Origin: Ktedonobacteria bacterium
GTDB lineage: Bacteria > Chloroflexota > Ktedonobacteria > Ktedonobacterales > JACDGC01
Assembly (NCBI GenBank): GCA_027459785.1
Contig: DAIDGU010000054.1
Coordinates: forward strand, 1 to 64,000
Reading direction: 5' to 3'
Length of the DNA: 64,000 nt
How positions within the stretch are numbered: the first letter of the stretch is position 1; the number at the start of each line of letters is the position of its first letter. The translations under genes and the position numbers were made by a program. The notes under the pieces are model-generated. The model had not been told where the DNA came from, did not search any database, and saw nothing but the letters and a program-made list of their open reading frames with translations. Shown here in pieces: positions 26,027 to 33,773 of the stretch.

Positions 26027-26066
26027 AAAAAAAGTCCCATGCACCGGAGGATGCCGGGCATGGGAG
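26027..26066 (-). terminator. Rho-independent terminator after the 88-residue membrane protein
   Basis: On the minus strand the stem tcccatgcccgg / ccggtgcatggga (26035-26065) is followed by a run of seven T (26033-26027). It lies 20 nt downstream of the stop codon of the 26086-26352 gene and may also serve the convergent fni gene in part. Confidence 0.85.
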
Positions 26067-26085
26067 GGGGGAAAGTGAGGTAAGC

Positions 26086-26352
26086 TCAGGCGCGGGGCGC
26101 TTCGGGGCCGAAGATGCCATAGAGCAACGGGGCGAGCGGTGAGAAGATCAGAATGCCGACGAACCAACCCCAGCGTTTGAGTTGTACCATTTTGATCATG
26201 CCGCCGATCCAGACAACCAGAACAGCGATATACCCCAATCCCTCGGCACCTAGGCCAACGGTGTAGTTTGAGTGCGAGTTGGCGACAGCACTGCCGACAA
26301 TGAGCAGCACGATGGCTGCAATGGAGGTGTACAAAAGGGTTTGCTTGTTCAT
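26086..26352 (-). CDS. Small membrane protein of unknown function
   Basis: 88 residues with three hydrophobic segments (about 6-25, 38-53 and 62-80) and almost no soluble part. The C-terminal block KRWGWFVGILIFSPLAPLLY recalls small inner-membrane proteins such as phospholipase D nuclease-domain leaders, but no family is certain. ATG 26352 is preceded by aggagagg about 8 nt away. A promoter -10 lies inside the terminator hairpin of the upstream gene, and an intrinsic terminator follows, so it is a single-gene transcript. Confidence 0.65.
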   Translation of the reverse strand: MNKQTLLYTSIAAIVLLIVGSAVANSHSNYTVGLGAEGLGYIAVLVVWIGGMIKMVQLKRWGWFVGILIFSPLAPLLYGIFGPEAPRA

Positions 26353-26368
26353 GCGTTGGACCTCTCCT

Positions 26369-26407
26369 AAAAAATAGCATCAGCAAGTATAACACCTGCT
26401 GATGCTA
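26369..26407 (-). terminator. Rho-independent terminator of the transglycosylase gene, with a -10 box in its loop
   Basis: tagcatcagca (26375-26385) and tgctgatgcta (26397-26407) form a perfect 11-bp stem with an 11-nt loop. On the minus strand it is followed by TTTTTT (26374-26369). The loop and its 5' flank contain TGTTATACT, an extended -10 promoter element reading toward the next gene (start 26352). Termination of one gene and initiation of the next therefore overlap. Confidence 0.8.
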
Positions 26408-26448
26408 GTATACACGAGTTTGCAAACCATGCATGTATGACGTTGTGC

Positions 26449-27393
26449 CTAGGAGGACGTTTCCGCCGCCAGGAATTGCGCCCGCAACGCCATCACGTTG
26501 TTGACATACGACCAGTTCTGGATGCCGTAGGCGGCGGTCGTGCCGACGCCCTGGTTATAGGAACTGATGACGATCTGGCGCACCGTTGCGCCATCCGTCG
26601 CGCCGGGCCAGACGGTATCCCAGGTGCAGGTTTGGCCCGTTGGCATGCCCTGGTTGCAGTAGGGGAGGTAGTAGTTGTAGAGCCACTGCAACATGTTGAT
26701 CCCCAGGTTGATGTTGTCTTGCAGTTGATGGGGATCGTAGTTCGTGTTGAAGGTTTGGTTCAGCCAGGTGACAGTGTCGGGCTGGATCTGCATCACGCCG
26801 ATGCCGCCATCGCATGCCTGAATATTCTCTTGCCAACCGCTTTCTTGCCAGCCTTCGGCTTCAATCAGGCTGAAATTGAGGAAGTTGGTGCTGACGGCCA
26901 GGTTATACATCGCCTGGCGCACCTGATCTTCTGTCGGTTCAGGACCGGGGAAGGTGGTACAAACCGCCTGCGGGCCGGGCCGCTGGCCGTTGCCACAGAC
27001 GGGGATGCCGCCCTGGCCGCCGGTCTTGGTGGGGACGGGCGAGATGCGCAGGGTGGGCGAACCGGTGGTCGGCGCGGGGGCCGTGCCTTGCACCGTGCAG
27101 GGGGTCGCCAGCGGTGTGGCCTGGTTGCCGATCTGGAAATGGCCACCCAGGGGGGGTAGCGACGCGCCCGCCGGAGGCGTGGGGACGTGCGCCAGCGGGT
27201 GCGGCGTGACGCCGGGCGGCACGCTGGCCGCGCCACTGATGCCGCGCTGGTTGCCGAGCTTGCCGCTGCTGATGAGCAACGTGATGGAGACGGCGGCGAC
27301 GGCGATGCCACAGAAAAAGCTCGCCAGCACCAGAGGCAAACGTGAACGTCGCCGGGAGCGGGGCGTCCATTCGGGAGTGTTTTCGAGGCGCAT
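26449..27393 (-). CDS. Membrane-anchored lytic transglycosylase (SLT-like)
   Basis: 314 residues. A basic N-terminus (RSRRRSR) and one transmembrane segment (about 20-42) lead to a Pro/Thr/Gly-rich linker of about 120 residues. The C-terminal SLT-type domain (about 165-314) has the catalytic-Glu motif EGWQESGWQ, then GGIGVMQIQPDTV and the SSYNQGVG/NVMAL end. Cleaves peptidoglycan glycan strands outside the membrane. I chose ATG 27393 because GGAGG lies 7 nt before it; the frame extends upstream to 27480 without ribosome sites. Cysteines in pairs suggest disulfides. Transcription ends at the terminator at 26369-26407. Confidence 0.8.
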   Translation of the reverse strand: MRLENTPEWTPRSRRRSRLPLVLASFFCGIAVAAVSITLLISSGKLGNQRGISGAASVPPGVTPHPLAHVPTPPAGASLPPLGGHFQIGNQATPLATPCTVQGTAPAPTTGSPTLRISPVPTKTGGQGGIPVCGNGQRPGPQAVCTTFPGPEPTEDQVRQAMYNLAVSTNFLNFSLIEAEGWQESGWQENIQACDGGIGVMQIQPDTVTWLNQTFNTNYDPHQLQDNINLGINMLQWLYNYYLPYCNQGMPTGQTCTWDTVWPGATDGATVRQIVISSYNQGVGTTAAYGIQNWSYVNNVMALRAQFLAAETSS

Positions 27394-27454
27394 AGCAAGT
27401 TCCTCCATCGCAAAACGCTGTTCGCGCTGTCCGCCGCCTGACCGATCCGAATGG

Positions 27455-27545
27455 TCGTCCCAGGAATACCTGGAGGACAAACATTAGGAATACCTGGAGG
27501 ACAGACATTCCTGTCTGTCTCAGCGAACATTCCTGTCTGCCAGGG
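27455..27545. repeat. Family-C repeats and ggaatacctggaggacag duplication
   Basis: ggaatacctggaggacaaac and ggaatacctggaggacagac are direct repeats, followed by two cattcctgtctg units. The rest of the 27394-27811 gap shows no gene or other recognisable signal. Confidence 0.8.
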
Positions 27546-27811
27546 CGGTATCGGTGGCGAGCGTGGGCATGTTCGTGTGATAAGTATAATGGACGGCGGA
27601 CCACCTGACAAGAGAGCTACATCACTGCCATGCCTGTTATAAGCGCGAGATGTGATGTTATACCATTTTGGGGCAGCGACGAGTGGGTTGTTATTATTTG
27701 TGCTGTGGGCGGCAGTACCATAGCGCCTGCGAGGGGCTGAGAGATGCTATCTGGAAAAGCAGGAACGCGCCAGGCAAGCCAAGGATTAATGACCCGCCTG
27801 GCGCTGGTTGC

Positions 27812-28822
27812 CTAAATGTTGGTGGAGAAGATCAAGGTTGAGCGGCCCTGCGCCGTGCAGGAATTCAGGCCCAACGCATTATAGAGATCGTCGAAGCCGG
27901 TTGCCGGGCTGTTGCCGGTAGGATATTCCGTCATCACGCCCTTGAAATAGATGGGACCGCCTTCATGGCTGCACGCCCACGCGCTCAGCGGCGCCCAGTC
28001 GCTGGTGGCATCAGCGTTGTAGTAGATCTCCGGCAAGGGATAACTGTCGGCGGCACCGTAAGCCACGTACCAGACCTCATAGGCGGTCCAGGGCGAAGGC
28101 GATGCGCCGCCGGAATCGTCGCCATAGTCGAAGAAGAGGCGGCTGGAATTCGCGTTGTAGCCGTTGACGAAATTGCTGGTGAGCGAGTAGTTCGCCCATT
28201 CCACTTCGATATCGTCCGCGCCAAAAACGCCGATCTGATTACTGTAGCCGTTGCTGACGCTGTAGTTTTGGGCATTGTTGACCATGCTGCCCCAATCCTG
28301 TCCGGCGGTATACCAGGCTGAGGTGCTATAGCCGCCCATCCAGCCGCCATAATTGCTGGTGCCGACGGCGACGGCGATGTTGGTGGAGCTGGTATGGCAA
28401 TTCCACGCGCCATAGACGAAGTTGGCGATTGCGTGGAAGATGGCGTTATCGGAATCGAAGTTGCCCCCGTAATCCTCGGTGCCATAGGTGCCGCCAGAAT
28501 CGGCGGGTTCACCGAAATCTAGCACGAGCAAGCCGGAGGGACCGCGCGCCGCGCTGCATCCTTGATTTTGCATGGTCGTGTAAGCGGTCGTAGATTCATA
28601 GTAGGAGGTGGTATATGCCGGGGCGGAGACGTAGTTTTGTAGAGTAGTCCCCGCGTGCGCGGCCTGAAGCGGTTGGGGCAAGATTTGCACAGCGCCTTTG
28701 TGCTGTAGCGGGATGCTCGCCGCCCGTGCAGGCGCACGGCCTTCCACCAAGAACAACGAACTCACCATGCCCGCGCTGAGCAGGACGGCCAGGACCGGAA
28801 CTCGCCAGCGATACGTGGTCAT
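27812..28822 (-). CDS. Secreted protein of unknown function
   Basis: 336 residues, not recognised. A clear signal peptide or anchor (residues 1-35, YRWRVPVLAVLLSAGMVSSL) is followed by a Tyr-, Ser-, Asn- and Gly-rich extracellular domain with four or so cysteines and blocks such as LLVLDFGEP, NFDSDNAIFHAIANFVYGAW, IAVAVGTSNYGG and FGADDIEVEWANY. The acidic clusters D-x-F-G-E and ADDIEVEW resemble carbohydrate-active or Rv2525c-like barrels, but no family can be named. ATG 28822 has GGAGG about 11 nt upstream; an alternative ATG at 28840 has none. Confidence 0.6.
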   Translation of the reverse strand: MTTYRWRVPVLAVLLSAGMVSSLFLVEGRAPARAASIPLQHKGAVQILPQPLQAAHAGTTLQNYVSAPAYTTSYYESTTAYTTMQNQGCSAARGPSGLLVLDFGEPADSGGTYGTEDYGGNFDSDNAIFHAIANFVYGAWNCHTSSTNIAVAVGTSNYGGWMGGYSTSAWYTAGQDWGSMVNNAQNYSVSNGYSNQIGVFGADDIEVEWANYSLTSNFVNGYNANSSRLFFDYGDDSGGASPSPWTAYEVWYVAYGAADSYPLPEIYYNADATSDWAPLSAWACSHEGGPIYFKGVMTEYPTGNSPATGFDDLYNALGLNSCTAQGRSTLIFSTNI

Positions 28823-29032
28823 TTCGAGACAATCCTCCATGAACGTGTCAACACCAACAACACGGCTTCACAGCGAAGCCGGAGCGATCTCATCCGCAAA
28901 CTTCGTGCCAGGAGCAAGCTTTGTGCTGAGAGGCAAGCGGAAACGATAGCTATATCAATAGTGGCTATTCGGTGCCTTTTTGTTATGGTGCGACCCACGT
29001 TTTTAGCAACTCGCCGACATCCCCTGGTATGT

Positions 29033-29725
29033 TTAGCGATCTCGGCTGCCCGTTACCCACCAGAAGAAGCGCCCGCTCGTATGGCCTTCTGCCGGGCAAC
29101 CCTGCGCCGTGAGCGCAGCGGCGATGGCGGTGGGATCGTAAAAGACTTTGACGATGGTATACGTGCTGCCATCGTTGAGCTTACGCTCGTGCAGCGTGCC
29201 AGCGGGATCAGGCGTAGGGTGGTTGGTCGCGCTGGAAGCGGGATCGGGCAGCGAATCGACGATGAAGATGCGCCCGCCGGGGCGCACGGCGCGCACAGCG
29301 GCGGCGAGGAACGGCGCAAGCCGCGCAGGCGGCACGTGCGAGAGCCAAAACGAGAAGAAGACCAAATCATACTGCCGCTCTGGCTCCCAGACGAAAAGAT
29401 CCGCCTGGTGGCGCTGCACGCGCGGATCAGGAACGTTCTGCGCGTTGCGGGCGAGCATCTCTGGCGCGGCATCCAGCACGGTGACGTGATTGGCGAGCGT
29501 GACCAGTTCACGCGTCCAGATGCCTGTGCCACCGGCCAATTCCAGCGCGTCGCCGACGGGGCCGACCGCGTGCAGGGCGCGCTGCACGTCCGCCACTTCC
29601 GCAAACCAGGCTGCGTTGTCGGCCTCACCATGATCGAAGCGTCCCTGGCGATAAAACCACTCGTCATACTCGCCCGCTCGCGCCCGATAATACGCGATCT
29701 GCGTCTGCAAGATATCCGCGGACAT
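29033..29725 (-). CDS. Class I SAM-dependent methyltransferase
   Basis: 230 residues. The glycine-rich motif I is ALELAGGTGIWTREL (about residues 61-75), with the acidic VLDAAPEML as motif II and DLVFFSFWLSHVPP as motif IV, then VRPGGRIFIVDSL. The N-terminal YYRARAGEYDEWFYRQG resembles small-molecule methyltransferases of the UbiE/ubiquinone-like group. Substrate unknown. It is cytoplasmic and monocistronic. Confidence 0.85.
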   Translation of the reverse strand: MSADILQTQIAYYRARAGEYDEWFYRQGRFDHGEADNAAWFAEVADVQRALHAVGPVGDALELAGGTGIWTRELVTLANHVTVLDAAPEMLARNAQNVPDPRVQRHQADLFVWEPERQYDLVFFSFWLSHVPPARLAPFLAAAVRAVRPGGRIFIVDSLPDPASSATNHPTPDPAGTLHERKLNDGSTYTIVKVFYDPTAIAAALTAQGCPAEGHTSGRFFWWVTGSRDR

Positions 29726-29935
29726 TTTTTAATTTCCTTTCGTCGCTTGTGTTCGCCTCATTGTACATCATGTGCGCGGCACGGCGTATCATCGCTCGCC
29801 ATTTGATCCTGTGATCCACCTCATAGAACACGGTATCCCATTATGCGTTCGTCTGTCGGTGTGATATGGTGTGCAACAAGTACATGATGAGCCGTTTGGC
29901 CACAACTACTTTGGGAACGAAACGGGAGGACACCT

Positions 29936-30706
29936 ATGAGATCATCGGGTGATGAAGCAGCAGGGCAACGTGCCAAGGCGTTGCGTCTAGCTATTGTTGC
30001 CAGTGCATTCGCCATTGGCGCGTTCTTCATCGGCGCGCATTTTCTGATCGCCGGATGGGACGCCGCCATTAACAAATACCTGCGATTCGTCGTCACGCTC
30101 TCGGCGGTGTTGAACCTCAACGGGCCTTCGGCGGCGGTCGGCCTCATCCTGCTCATCATCGGACTCATCTTCCTCATCGGTTATTTCAATGAGCAGCGCC
30201 AGCAAGCTGTCAAGTCGCTTACCTTTCCACCGGAATCGGGCAGTGCCTTGCTGGTGCCGTTGCGGGCGTTCGTCTTCTATGACGTTGAAAACCAGCAAAT
30301 CAAACCAGATCGGGTACCGGGCTTCCAAAGCTTCTTGCAAGAAAAATTGCCGAGACAGGCGATTGTGCGCCGGGCGTTTTTTCGCCGCAACGAACCTGGC
30401 ACCGAAGATCTGGCCGGGGCGTTAACGGTCATCGGCTTCGCGCTCACTTCAACCGATGATCTCGACAAAAACGCGGCAGACCGCATCATCATGGCCGCCG
30501 TGCGCGAAACGCTTTTGGCCGTAGGTACTGAGCGCGTGCATTTCGTCCTCATCACGGAAGACACCGACTTCGTTGATATCGTCAAATTCATTCGCTTTAT
30601 GAACCATCGTGTCTCGGTGTGGGCGCAGAAGTTCGATGAGCGGAGTCATGGCGCTTTTCAGCGGGCCGGCGCGGACGTCCGCTCCTTCAAAGATTACCTG
30701 GCCTGA
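29936..30706 (+). CDS. Membrane-anchored NYN (PIN-like) nuclease-domain protein
   Basis: 256 residues. Two hydrophobic segments (about residues 17-38 and 64-82) precede a cytoplasmic domain that starts at about 105 with FVFYDVENQQI, the D-x-E/N motif of NYN domains. It continues with TSTDDLDKNAADRIIMAAV, and the acidic pair ITEDTDFVDIVKFIR, ending in MNHRVSVWAQ. The conserved acidic residues for metal-dependent RNA cleavage are in place. NYN proteins process or degrade RNA; a membrane-tethered version is less usual. ATG 29936 has gggagg 6 nt upstream. The 3' end lies 3 nt from the convergent phosphofructokinase gene. Confidence 0.75.
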   Translation: MRSSGDEAAGQRAKALRLAIVASAFAIGAFFIGAHFLIAGWDAAINKYLRFVVTLSAVLNLNGPSAAVGLILLIIGLIFLIGYFNEQRQQAVKSLTFPPESGSALLVPLRAFVFYDVENQQIKPDRVPGFQSFLQEKLPRQAIVRRAFFRRNEPGTEDLAGALTVIGFALTSTDDLDKNAADRIIMAAVRETLLAVGTERVHFVLITEDTDFVDIVKFIRFMNHRVSVWAQKFDERSHGAFQRAGADVRSFKDYLA

Positions 30707-30709
30707 GCC

Positions 30710-31921
30710 TCACGCGAGGCGTTCGCCGCGCAATGTCGCGTGCTCTGGCAAGGGATCGCCGATAAGCGGGCGGGCGTAGGCGAGGAAGGCGGGCGTCATG
30801 CCGGTGCCGTCCGCGTTCAGGTAGGCCGGCGGCAAAAGTTGCTGGCTATTGGCGATGCTGGCCAGGTCCGCCAGGCCCGTTTCGCAGGCATAGCGCGGGC
30901 CACGTGCGCGCACCAGCGTCACCATCTTGTCCGTCACGCCGCGCACGGCGTAGCGCATCGCCATGCGGCCCGCCAGGTAGGCCTCGTCGCGGTCCGTGCG
31001 CGAGATGTGGGCCGTCGCCATGCGTTGCTCGTCGCCGGGTTTGTCGAAGCGGGCGCGCAGGCCGAGTTCAGTCTTCACCAGATCTACCAACGTTTGCGCC
31101 ACGCCTTCCACCAGAGTATGCCCGAAGGCATCCTGACCCTGCGCCTGCGCCTCGCCGATCTGGCGGCCCTGGGCATCCGCCAGGTGTTCGGAGACGACGA
31201 TGACACAATAGCCGCGCCGACGCACCGTGGCGCGCACCTGCTGCACAAACTGCGCGGGATCGAAAGGCCGTTCCGGCACATAGATCAGGTGGGGGGCATC
31301 GTCGGGCGTGCGTTGGCCCAGCGCCGCCGCGCCCGCCAGCCAGCCGGCATAGCGCCCCATCACCTCGATGATCTTCACCGGATAGTGACCGGGCAGCGCC
31401 TCAGTGCAGCGCGCCGAATCCATCACGGCGGCGGCGATGAAGCGCGCGGCGCTCCCGTAACCGGGGCAATGATCCGTCAGAGGCAGGTCGTTGTCGATGG
31501 TCTTGGGGATGCCGACGACGCGCAATTCATACTGCATCTCCGCCGCCGCCTGGGCGATGCGGTGCGCCGTATCCGCCGAGTCGTTGCCACCGATATAGAG
31601 GAAGTAGCGGATGCCGAGTTCGCGCATCAGGTTGACCGCCCGTGCCGGGTCGTCCGGTTGCAGCTTGTAACGGCATGAGCCGAGCGCCGCCGAAGGCGTA
31701 TTCAGCAGGGCGTCCAGCGTGGCGGCGGACTCGCGCCGCAGATCGATGATACGCCGTTGCAGCGCGCCTTCGATGCCGTTCAGCGCGCCATAGATCCCCT
31801 GCACGGCATCCAGGCGTTGCGCCTCATGAATCGCCCCGACGAGGCTGGCATTGATCACCGCCGTCGGCCCGCCGGATTGCCCGATGAGCATATGTCCCTG
31901 TTCCGCCCGTTGTGTCGCCAT
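30710..31921 (-). CDS. 6-phosphofructokinase, probably pyrophosphate-dependent
   Basis: 403 residues. Phosphorylates fructose 6-phosphate to the 1,6-bisphosphate in glycolysis. The opening MLIGQSGGPTAVINASL has the PFK phosphate loop; YIGGNDSADT (about residue 100) carries Asn-Asp where ATP enzymes have Gly-Asp-Gly. GIPKTIDNDLP has Lys where ATP enzymes have Gly. Both are the usual marks of PPi-type PFKs. PGYGSAARFIA, EVMGRYAGWLAG and the substrate-binding end follow. ATG 31921 has GAGGGG about 12 nt upstream; TATAAT on the minus strand at 31970-31975 may be its -10. Phosphate-donor assignment is inference from these residues. Confidence 0.88.
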   Translation of the reverse strand: MATQRAEQGHMLIGQSGGPTAVINASLVGAIHEAQRLDAVQGIYGALNGIEGALQRRIIDLRRESAATLDALLNTPSAALGSCRYKLQPDDPARAVNLMRELGIRYFLYIGGNDSADTAHRIAQAAAEMQYELRVVGIPKTIDNDLPLTDHCPGYGSAARFIAAAVMDSARCTEALPGHYPVKIIEVMGRYAGWLAGAAALGQRTPDDAPHLIYVPERPFDPAQFVQQVRATVRRRGYCVIVVSEHLADAQGRQIGEAQAQGQDAFGHTLVEGVAQTLVDLVKTELGLRARFDKPGDEQRMATAHISRTDRDEAYLAGRMAMRYAVRGVTDKMVTLVRARGPRYACETGLADLASIANSQQLLPPAYLNADGTGMTPAFLAYARPLIGDPLPEHATLRGERLA

Positions 31922-31969
31922 CTATCTTCGCGTCCCCTCATTGATCGCCTTTGCATGCCCATTGTATGC

Positions 31970-31975
31970 ATTATA
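31970..31975 (-). promoter_or_regulatory. Candidate -10 box for the phosphofructokinase gene
   Basis: A perfect TATAAT read on the minus strand, 48 nt upstream of the start codon. No convincing -35 was found at the right distance. Confidence 0.35.
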
Positions 31976-32181
31976 CATGACGCACGAAGGGGCATGCGCC
32001 ACCATGTGCGTGTGCTATCCTGGACAAAACGCCGCTCGACAAGGGGATGTCCCTGAGCGAGATACGGAGCAAAGCCAGCATGATTGGAATCAAGAAGTTT
32101 AGGATACCATAAAAATTAGTTTGAAATAAAAGTTACTTCCATCAATGTACCCTGATCAATGGATTTCAGAAGCATCAACCA

Positions 32182-32346
32182 TTGTACCCTCAACACATCA
32201 TAAAAAAAGCCCTGCAAATCGCGGCGCTGGCAAAAGAGCGTGACCCAACCTCTGAAGAACTCGCCGCCCTGCTTTTGCAACGTCAAGTGGAAGCGGAATG
32301 GGACGCCGCCTGTGCATATTACGATGATCTCACAGCATCTTCCTAG
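32182..32346 (+). CDS. Possible small protein or gene remnant in an AT-rich pocket
   Basis: A 54-codon reading frame from a TTG. It encodes a basic start (HIIKKALQIAALAKERD) and an acidic helical end (EELAALLLQRQVEAEWDAAC, then AYYDDLTASS). The composition looks protein-like, but there is no ATG and no strong ribosome site, so it may be the tail of a lost gene. It lies in a stretch (32100-32420) noticeably richer in A+T than the surroundings, next to the 3' end of a tRNA gene. Otherwise the 31922-32453 gap shows nothing. Confidence 0.3.
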   Translation: MYPQHIIKKALQIAALAKERDPTSEELAALLLQRQVEAEWDAACAYYDDLTASS

Positions 32347-32349
32347 TGG

Positions 32350-32355
32350 TATAAT
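32350..32355 (+). promoter_or_regulatory. Isolated TATAAT box
   Basis: A perfect -10 hexamer directly after the 54-codon frame. No gene of sensible length follows on this strand before the tRNA. Confidence 0.25.
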
Positions 32356-32453
32356 AGATATCATCGGAGATGGTAAATTGATGAGCCATATTATACCCCT
32401 CGATTACATTGAAGCTGCCAACCCTCGTTGAGGATTGACAGCCCTGTGGTGGG

Positions 32454-32525
32454 TGCCCCCACGGCGGCTCGAACGCCGGTCTATGGCTCCGGAGGCCATC
32501 GCTCTGTCCACTGAGCTATAGGGGC
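32454..32525 (-). tRNA. tRNA-Arg (anticodon CCG)
   Basis: 72 nt on the minus strand. The acceptor stem GCCCCTA pairs with TGGGGGC, discriminator A. The D arm is GCTC-AGTGGAC-AGAGC. The anticodon stem ATGGC/GCCAT carries the loop CTCCGGA, giving CCG, which reads CGG. The T arm is CGGCG-TTCGAGC-CGCCG. CCA is not encoded, which fits the CCA-adding enzyme at 16729-18234. Confidence 0.95.
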
Positions 32526-32600
32526 ATGATGCTAGCACCAGGAAACAGTATACCATATTTAAGGTATAAATGCAAGATAGGCGATGGTTGCATTCAGGCG

Positions 32601-32636
32601 AAAAAAAGTGCCGGATGCATCTTGCATCCAGCACTT
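32601..32636 (-). terminator. Rho-independent terminator of the L,D-transpeptidase gene
   Basis: On the minus strand gtgctggatgca / tgcatccggcac (32634-32608) forms a stem, followed by seven T (32607-32601). It sits 16 nt after the stop codon. Confidence 0.85.
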
Positions 32637-32651
32637 TATCCCTATATGGAC

Positions 32652-33437
32652 TCAGTCGTTGAGCACCTCAACCGGCGTCCCCAAGTCGGCCCATTGGTAG
32701 AGGAACGTCATCGCGTGTTCCGGCGTGTTCACGCAGCCGTGGCTGCCTTCCTGCCATTCCAGGCGACCCGGATCGTAGTGATCGAAGGTCAGGCCGGGGC
32801 CGTAGATGCTGTGCCACCAGGTATCGTGGATATAAAAGCCACCTGACAGGAACTCCATCCCGTATTGCACCTTACTGGGATAACCGAAAAATGGATTTTT
32901 CGGATCTGTTGAGATAGGGATGAAGGTCAAGGGACTCGACTTGAGAAAGATTTGGTAGCTTCCCGGCGGCGTGCTGAGCGCCGCGCGCCCGGTGATGACA
33001 TACGTCCACAGGATAATCTTACCATCCTGGATGGCTTGCAGATATTGCCCTGACAGCGAGACGATGATGATCTTGCGGTGTACGCCGAACATCGCGTTCG
33101 CCGTTTGGATCGCCTGTTGCCCTAATGGCGAGATGACATTCGGCGCGGGATAGCCAGGGATGATGGGCGTCATGGCCGGCGTCTGCCCCGGCACGACGGT
33201 GCCGCTGCTACTGCCGTTGCCGCTGCCGGTGATGGGCGTGGCCGTGGCGAAGGGCGAGGCGTTGGCGAGGGAGGACGACCCCTGTGGGCCTTCTGCCGTC
33301 CCCTTGCCGGCGAAAAAAGCGAAGCGCGCGAAGACCAGAGCGAAGACGACCACCAACGTCGCCGCCAGGATGACGAGCCACTTGTTCGAGCGTGGCGGCG
33401 TGGCGTCAGATGGTAGTGAGGATTGCTGTTGGTTCAT
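32652..33437 (-). CDS. Membrane-anchored L,D-transpeptidase (YkuD fold)
   Basis: 261 residues. A single transmembrane segment (about 20-42) and a Ser/Thr/Pro-rich linker (to about 105) lead into the YkuD domain. IIIVSLSGQYLQAIQDGKII is the typical first strand. HDTWW and the catalytic SHGCVNTPEHAMTFLYQW (Cys in SHGC) follow near residues 205-240. Forms 3-3 peptidoglycan cross-links or attaches proteins to peptidoglycan outside the membrane. ATG 33437 has AGGAG 9 nt upstream. A long open frame continues upstream on this strand to 35606, but it is the complement of the oxidoreductase gene and is not coding. Confidence 0.9.
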   Translation of the reverse strand: MNQQQSSLPSDATPPRSNKWLVILAATLVVVFALVFARFAFFAGKGTAEGPQGSSSLANASPFATATPITGSGNGSSSGTVVPGQTPAMTPIIPGYPAPNVISPLGQQAIQTANAMFGVHRKIIIVSLSGQYLQAIQDGKIILWTYVITGRAALSTPPGSYQIFLKSSPLTFIPISTDPKNPFFGYPSKVQYGMEFLSGGFYIHDTWWHSIYGPGLTFDHYDPGRLEWQEGSHGCVNTPEHAMTFLYQWADLGTPVEVLND

Positions 33438-33485
33438 GTGGACAAACTCCTGATCCCACCATACATGGGCTGTGTCGATGCATCT

Positions 33486-33514
33486 ATTATACCAGGCTGG
33501 CACGATCATGGGAA
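33486..33514 (-). promoter_or_regulatory. Promoter of the L,D-transpeptidase gene
   Basis: On the minus strand TTCCCA, a 17-nt spacer and a perfect TATAAT (33491-33486), about 49 nt before the start codon. The same TTCCCA-N17 arrangement occurs before the FAD oxidoreductase at 12061. The remainder of the 33438-33773 gap shows nothing recognisable except TATACT (33711-33716), a possible -10 for the next gene. Confidence 0.45.
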
Positions 33515-33773
33515 GACCCATAGGCCAATTGCCGGTGATCCTGATCGTCCCGCACAACGGGAGGCGCAAACAGCCATCGAAGTAAGCCCTTCTACTGTGT
33601 ATAACGCGCGTGTCAGGAAAAGTGGGACACTTGCGCCATTTGGTCCCCCAACTGGGGCAATTCACCGGCGCAGGGGCTGCGGGCGGTCGCCATGCCGGGC
33701 GTTGAGATGGTATACTATGCGTAGAGAAGTAGATTTCCCGTGGATCTCCTTGGCGAAAGGACCGGCAGAGTAC

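Noticed and set aside
32116..32364. 82-codon minus-strand gene
   Set aside because: No recognisable features; the plus strand frame across it looks more protein-like.
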